From an uncultured Gammaproteobacteria bacterium (GTDB lineage: Bacteria; Pseudomonadota; Gammaproteobacteria; HK1): a stretch of DNA of 64,000 nt. Below, piece after piece: positions 60,611 to 64,000 of this stretch (its first letter is position 1; every line of letters starts with the position of its first letter). The notes beneath the pieces were generated by a model. That model was not told the origin of the DNA, ran no database searches, and saw only the letters and a list, made by a program, of their open reading frames with translations. The DNA is taken from NCBI GenBank assembly GCA_958295835.1, contig OY282378.1, positions 2,063,001-2,127,000 on the forward strand, read 5' to 3'. A program made the position numbers and the translations under genes.

Positions 60611-61471
60611 ATGACCGCGGAAGTGCTCTACGAGGAAGTCGGCGGCATCGCGATCGTCACGATCAACCGCCCGGAGAAGAAGAACACGCTGACGGAGAAC
60701 GTCGTGCGCGGCATCGCGGACGGGATCGACGCGGCGAGCCGATCGAAGGACGTGGCCGCCGTCGTGCTGCGCGGCGTGGGCGATACGTTCACGGCCGGCT
60801 ACGATCTGACCGATGACGGCGAATGGGACGTGCCCTACGGCGCCCCGGACGTCGAGTCTCGCGAGGGCGCGTGGGATCCGGTCAAGGACCTCGCGTTCAT
60901 GGGCCACAACGTCAAGCGCTTCATGCGGATCTGGGAGTGTCCGAAGCCGGTGCTGGGCGAGATCAGAGGGTGGGCGATCGGCGGTGCGACCGATCTCGCG
61001 CTGTGCTGCGACCAGCTATACATGGCGAGCGATGCGTACATCGGCTACGCCCCGAGCCGCATCTACGGCACGCCGACGACGATGCTGTGGGTCTACCGGC
61101 TCGGCCTGGAGCACGCCAAGCAGTTCCTGCTGACCGGCCGCGCGATCGATGCCGGCACTGCGCACCGGATCGGGCTCGTGGCCCACGTCGCCCCGCCCGG
61201 CGAGCTGTCTGCGCTCACAGAGGCCGACGCGCGGCGTTTCAGGCACATCCCCGCCAACCAGCTTGCGCTCAACAAGCTGTTGATCAACCAAGCCTTCGAG
61301 AACATGGGATTACGCACGACTCAGCTCATCGGCACCTTGTTCGACGGCATCACGCGCCATACGGAAGAGGCGTACCGGTGGGCCGAGTCGTTCGCGGAGA
61401 AAGGCTTTCGCGAGGCCGTCAGGGAGCGCGATGCCCCGTGGCAGGACTACGGTGAACGACCGAAGGATTGA
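60611..61471 (+). CDS. Enoyl-CoA hydratase/isomerase (crotonase) family protein
   Basis: 286 residues. The crotonase fold is shown by GGIAIVTINRPEKKNTLTEN, VVLRGVGDTFTAGYDLTDDG (oxyanion-hole segment), KPVLGEIRGWAIGGATDLAL and SRIYGTPTTMLWVYRLGLEH. It probably hydrates or isomerises a CoA thioester, but the exact substrate cannot be told from sequence. The ATG at 60611 follows CGGGAGAAA. Upstream hyi is 60 bases away, so they may share a transcript. Confidence 0.87.
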   Translation: MTAEVLYEEVGGIAIVTINRPEKKNTLTENVVRGIADGIDAASRSKDVAAVVLRGVGDTFTAGYDLTDDGEWDVPYGAPDVESREGAWDPVKDLAFMGHNVKRFMRIWECPKPVLGEIRGWAIGGATDLALCCDQLYMASDAYIGYAPSRIYGTPTTMLWVYRLGLEHAKQFLLTGRAIDAGTAHRIGLVAHVAPPGELSALTEADARRFRHIPANQLALNKLLINQAFENMGLRTTQLIGTLFDGITRHTEEAYRWAESFAEKGFREAVRERDAPWQDYGERPKD

Positions 61472-61582
61472 CGATCACGCGGGAATCGCCCGGCCACGAA
61501 CCGATACCGTCAATCGCCTTGATTGGGGGCGGAGTACCGTCGATGCCGTCGCCGTGTCCGGCGGTCTCCGAGAGAAAGGTGC

Positions 61583-64000
61583 ATGGATATACGACTGACG
61601 CCGGCGGGACGCCTGCGCTGGGAGCCTTCCGGAGACGAGGCCGTGCCGGCCGAATCGGCGTCCCTGCAAGACGCCTTCCAGGCCGACTGGTGCGAGGGCC
61701 TGTTCACCCTGGCGGCGGAGAAGACGCCGGTGCAGGGCCTGCCCGGCCTGCGCTACTGGCAGCAGCTTGCCGAGCGCTATCTCACCGGCCTGTGCCACGT
61801 TCCCGAGGATGCGGAGCGCTTCGAGGTCGAGGCTCCGTCCTCCGCCGATTGCGCCCACTGGATCCTGACCGCCCCGCCCATGCAGGGCGGCGAGTATCTC
61901 TCCGAGGAAACCCTGCAACGCATCTGGGAGCGCCTGGACGAGTGGACGCATGATGCCGTCACCGCCGCCGGCGGGCTGGCCGCCTTTCTGCAGGAACGGG
62001 CGCCGAAATGGCATCAGGTCGGAAGGGTCTGCTTCCATCTGGCCGAGAACCGGGGTGACGACGCGCGTCCCTTCGCGTTCATGGCGACCTATGCCTCCGG
62101 CTTCGGCGCGGCGGGACGGCTGAAGCATCTGCCGCTGCGCAAGGCGCTGGAGCAGTACGCGGGGGCGAAGAATCGCGCCGCGCTCATCAAGCTGCTCTCG
62201 CCGGTGCAGCAGGCGGCCGAGGTCTGCGACTGGGTGAAGGAGCTGGTGGACTCCGGCGAGATCTACCAGCCCATGGCCTGGCCGCCGGAACGCGCCTACA
62301 GGCTGTTGCAGAGTACGTCGGCGCTGGAGGAGAGCGGGTTGTCCGTGCGGCTGCCGAACTGGTGGCGCAAGCGGCCCCGGCCCCAGGTGTCGGTGACGGT
62401 CGGCGCCCGGGCGCCGTCGATACTCGGCGTCGATGCGCTACTGGACTTCGACGTGAAGGTCGCCCTGGGCGACGCGCCCCTGTCGCCCGAAGAGCTGAGA
62501 TCGCTGCTCGACGGCGAGGACGGCCTGGTGCTGCTCAAGGGCCAGTGGGTGGAGGTGGACCGCGACCGGCTGCGCCAGGCCATCGAGCACTGGGACACGC
62601 TGCAACGCCAAGCCGAAGGCGGTGAGGTGTCGTTCGTCGAAGGGATGCGCCTGCTCGCCGGCGCATCGGCGGACCTCCGGCACGAGGAGCAGGCGGAAGA
62701 CGAACGCCATTGGGTGCACGTGGCGCCCGGCGACGCCATGCGCGAGATCCTCGCGGGCTTGCGCCAGCCGGGCGCCCTGGACTTCGTTCCGGTCGGCGAC
62801 GCCTTGCGGGGGACGCTCAGGCCCTATCAGCGCGAGGGGCTGAGCTGGCTGCGCTTCCTGACCGCACTGGGCCTTGGCGCCTGCCTCGCCGACGACATGG
62901 GCCTGGGCAAGACCATCCAGGTGCTGGCGCTGCTGCTGTGCGACCGCCGCGACGCCGCGGACCGGCAGGGAAGGGCGCCGTCCCTGCTGGTGGTCCCCGC
63001 GTCGCTGCTCGGGAACTGGCGGAGCGAGGCGGCGCGCTTTGCGCCGTCGCTGAAGCTGTGCTTCCTGCACCCGGCCGAAACGGACCGGCAGACCCTGGCG
63101 GACATTGCGGAGGCGCCCGAAGCGCATCTGGCCGATACCGATCTGGTGGTCACGACGTACGCCATGCTGGTGCGGCAAACCTGGCTGGCGGATCTGTCCT
63201 GGCGGCTGGTCATCCTGGACGAGGCCCAGGCCGTCAAGAACCCGTCGACGCGGCAGAGCCGAGCGGTGCGCAAGCTCCCGGCCCATGCCCGCATCGCCCT
63301 GACCGGTACCCCGGTGGAGAATCGCCTGGGCGACCTGTGGGCGCTGTTCGATTTTCTCAATCCCGGTCTGCTCGGATCGCTCAAGGTGTTTCAGGCCTTC
63401 GTGAAACGCCTCCAGTCGCACGAGGAGAACCCCTTTGCGCCCTTGCGCCGTCTGGTCGGCCCTTACATTCTGCGCCGCCTGAAGACCGACCGCGACATCA
63501 TCACCGACCTGCCGGAGAAGACAGAGACGGCCCGCTACTGCCATCTGACCCGGCCACAGGTCAGGCTCTACGAGCAGGTGGTGCGGGCCATGAAGCGGGA
63601 GATGGAGACGGAGTCCGACGGCGGCATCGCCCGGCGCGGCGTGGTGCTGCGCTCGCTCCTGCGCCTGAAGCAGGTATGCAACCATCCCAGCCAGCTTTCC
63701 GGCGACGGCGGGTACCAGCCCGCCGACAGCGGCAAGTTCCTGCGCCTGGCGGAGATCTGCGAAGAGCTCGCCGAACGCCAGGAGAGGGTGCTGGTCTTTA
63801 CCCAGTTCCGCGAGATCATCGATCCGCTGGCCGAGCATCTGGCGACGGTGTTCGGCCGGACCGGGCTGGTGCTGCACGGCGCCACCGGCGTCGGGCAGCG
63901 CCGTGTCCTGGTGGACCGCTTCCAGGACGACGACGGGCCACCGTTCTTCATCCTGTCGCTGAAGGCGGGGGGCACCGGCCTGAACCTGACCGCCGCGTCA
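61583..64000 (+). CDS. SNF2-family DEAD/DEAH helicase, 3' end outside window
   Basis: 806 codons are open from the ATG at 61583 (MDIRLTPAGRLRWEPSGDEA), behind AGAGAAAGG, to the last base. The N-terminal 400 residues match the SNF2-associated region of bacterial Swi2/Snf2 proteins (LLDGEDGLVLLKGQWVEVDR). Walker A LADDMGLGKTIQVLALLL is near residue 435, Walker B RLVILDEAQAVKNPSTRQSR near 545, ALTGTPVENRLGDLWALFDF near 575, and motifs V-VI begin with FILSLKAGGTGLNL at the edge. Such proteins translocate on double-stranded DNA using ATP. They often pair with a SWIM zinc-finger protein, which may lie outside. Confidence 0.9.
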   Translation, partial: MDIRLTPAGRLRWEPSGDEAVPAESASLQDAFQADWCEGLFTLAAEKTPVQGLPGLRYWQQLAERYLTGLCHVPEDAERFEVEAPSSADCAHWILTAPPMQGGEYLSEETLQRIWERLDEWTHDAVTAAGGLAAFLQERAPKWHQVGRVCFHLAENRGDDARPFAFMATYASGFGAAGRLKHLPLRKALEQYAGAKNRAALIKLLSPVQQAAEVCDWVKELVDSGEIYQPMAWPPERAYRLLQSTSALEESGLSVRLPNWWRKRPRPQVSVTVGARAPSILGVDALLDFDVKVALGDAPLSPEELRSLLDGEDGLVLLKGQWVEVDRDRLRQAIEHWDTLQRQAEGGEVSFVEGMRLLAGASADLRHEEQAEDERHWVHVAPGDAMREILAGLRQPGALDFVPVGDALRGTLRPYQREGLSWLRFLTALGLGACLADDMGLGKTIQVLALLLCDRRDAADRQGRAPSLLVVPASLLGNWRSEAARFAPSLKLCFLHPAETDRQTLADIAEAPEAHLADTDLVVTTYAMLVRQTWLADLSWRLVILDEAQAVKNPSTRQSRAVRKLPAHARIALTGTPVENRLGDLWALFDFLNPGLLGSLKVFQAFVKRLQSHEENPFAPLRRLVGPYILRRLKTDRDIITDLPEKTETARYCHLTRPQVRLYEQVVRAMKREMETESDGGIARRGVVLRSLLRLKQVCNHPSQLSGDGGYQPADSGKFLRLAEICEELAERQERVLVFTQFREIIDPLAEHLATVFGRTGLVLHGATGVGQRRVLVDRFQDDDGPPFFILSLKAGGTGLNLTAAS

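Overview
The window is GC-rich chromosomal DNA from a proteobacterium. The type of DUF4340 gene, the decaprenyl-phosphoryl-ribose-like locus, the LysW-type lysine enzymes, the fused UvrA and the style of the mobile elements suggest a gammaproteobacterium or a relative, but no rRNA or tRNA is present to settle this. The DNA is strongly accessory in character: about a dozen genes are broken, and fragments of at least three insertion sequence families and several toxin-antitoxin modules lie between metabolic operons.

Region by region. 1-4.6 kb holds the end of a DUF4340 gene, a nucleoside/sugar-type ABC ATPase, xdhC and a hemerythrin gene behind a perfect FNR/ANR box. 4.8-12.7 kb is a membrane glycan-donor operon (HAD-UbiA fusion, GtrA, DprE1-like oxidase, GT-C glycosyltransferase, DprE2-like SDR). 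Its glycosyltransferase is split by a complete IS1634-family element and its SDR has lost its middle. 12.8-20.4 kb mixes a DUF4143 ATPase, an AbiEii-like nucleotidyltransferase pair, the large xanthine dehydrogenase subunit, a DMT exporter and a belt of gene debris. 20.4-24.6 kb is a type III restriction-modification pair, followed by vapBC. 25.6-32.0 kb carries an amino-acid ABC transporter (permease and binding protein), a Rieske oxygenase, a creatininase-family amidohydrolase and two LysW-lysine/arginine pathway enzymes.

32.1-35.9 kb holds a formylglycine-generating-enzyme-like protein whose 3' end looks like the variable region of a diversity-generating retroelement (DGR), although no reverse transcriptase is in the window. 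An AAA ATPase-nuclease lies beside it. 36.2-40.6 kb contains IS66 and IS3 remnants, a uvrA fragment, a PIN/AbrB pair, a methyltransferase pseudogene and two small conserved genes. 40.7-47.5 kb is one 2283-codon gene with two UvrA proteins fused in tandem.

47.6-57.8 kb is a defence island bounded on both sides by copies of the 5' part of that uvrA. It carries a putative restriction-modification operon (ribbon-helix-helix regulator, two DNA methyltransferases, PLD-family nuclease) and a SIR2-HerA pair. 58-64 kb returns to housekeeping-like genes: Fic, hydroxypyruvate isomerase, a crotonase and a SNF2 helicase running off the edge.

The candidates most worth following are the orphan DGR-type target, the PLD-nuclease/two-methyltransferase operon with a candidate operator over its promoter, the repeated uvrA segments bounding the defence island, and a palindromic element found inside coding sequences.
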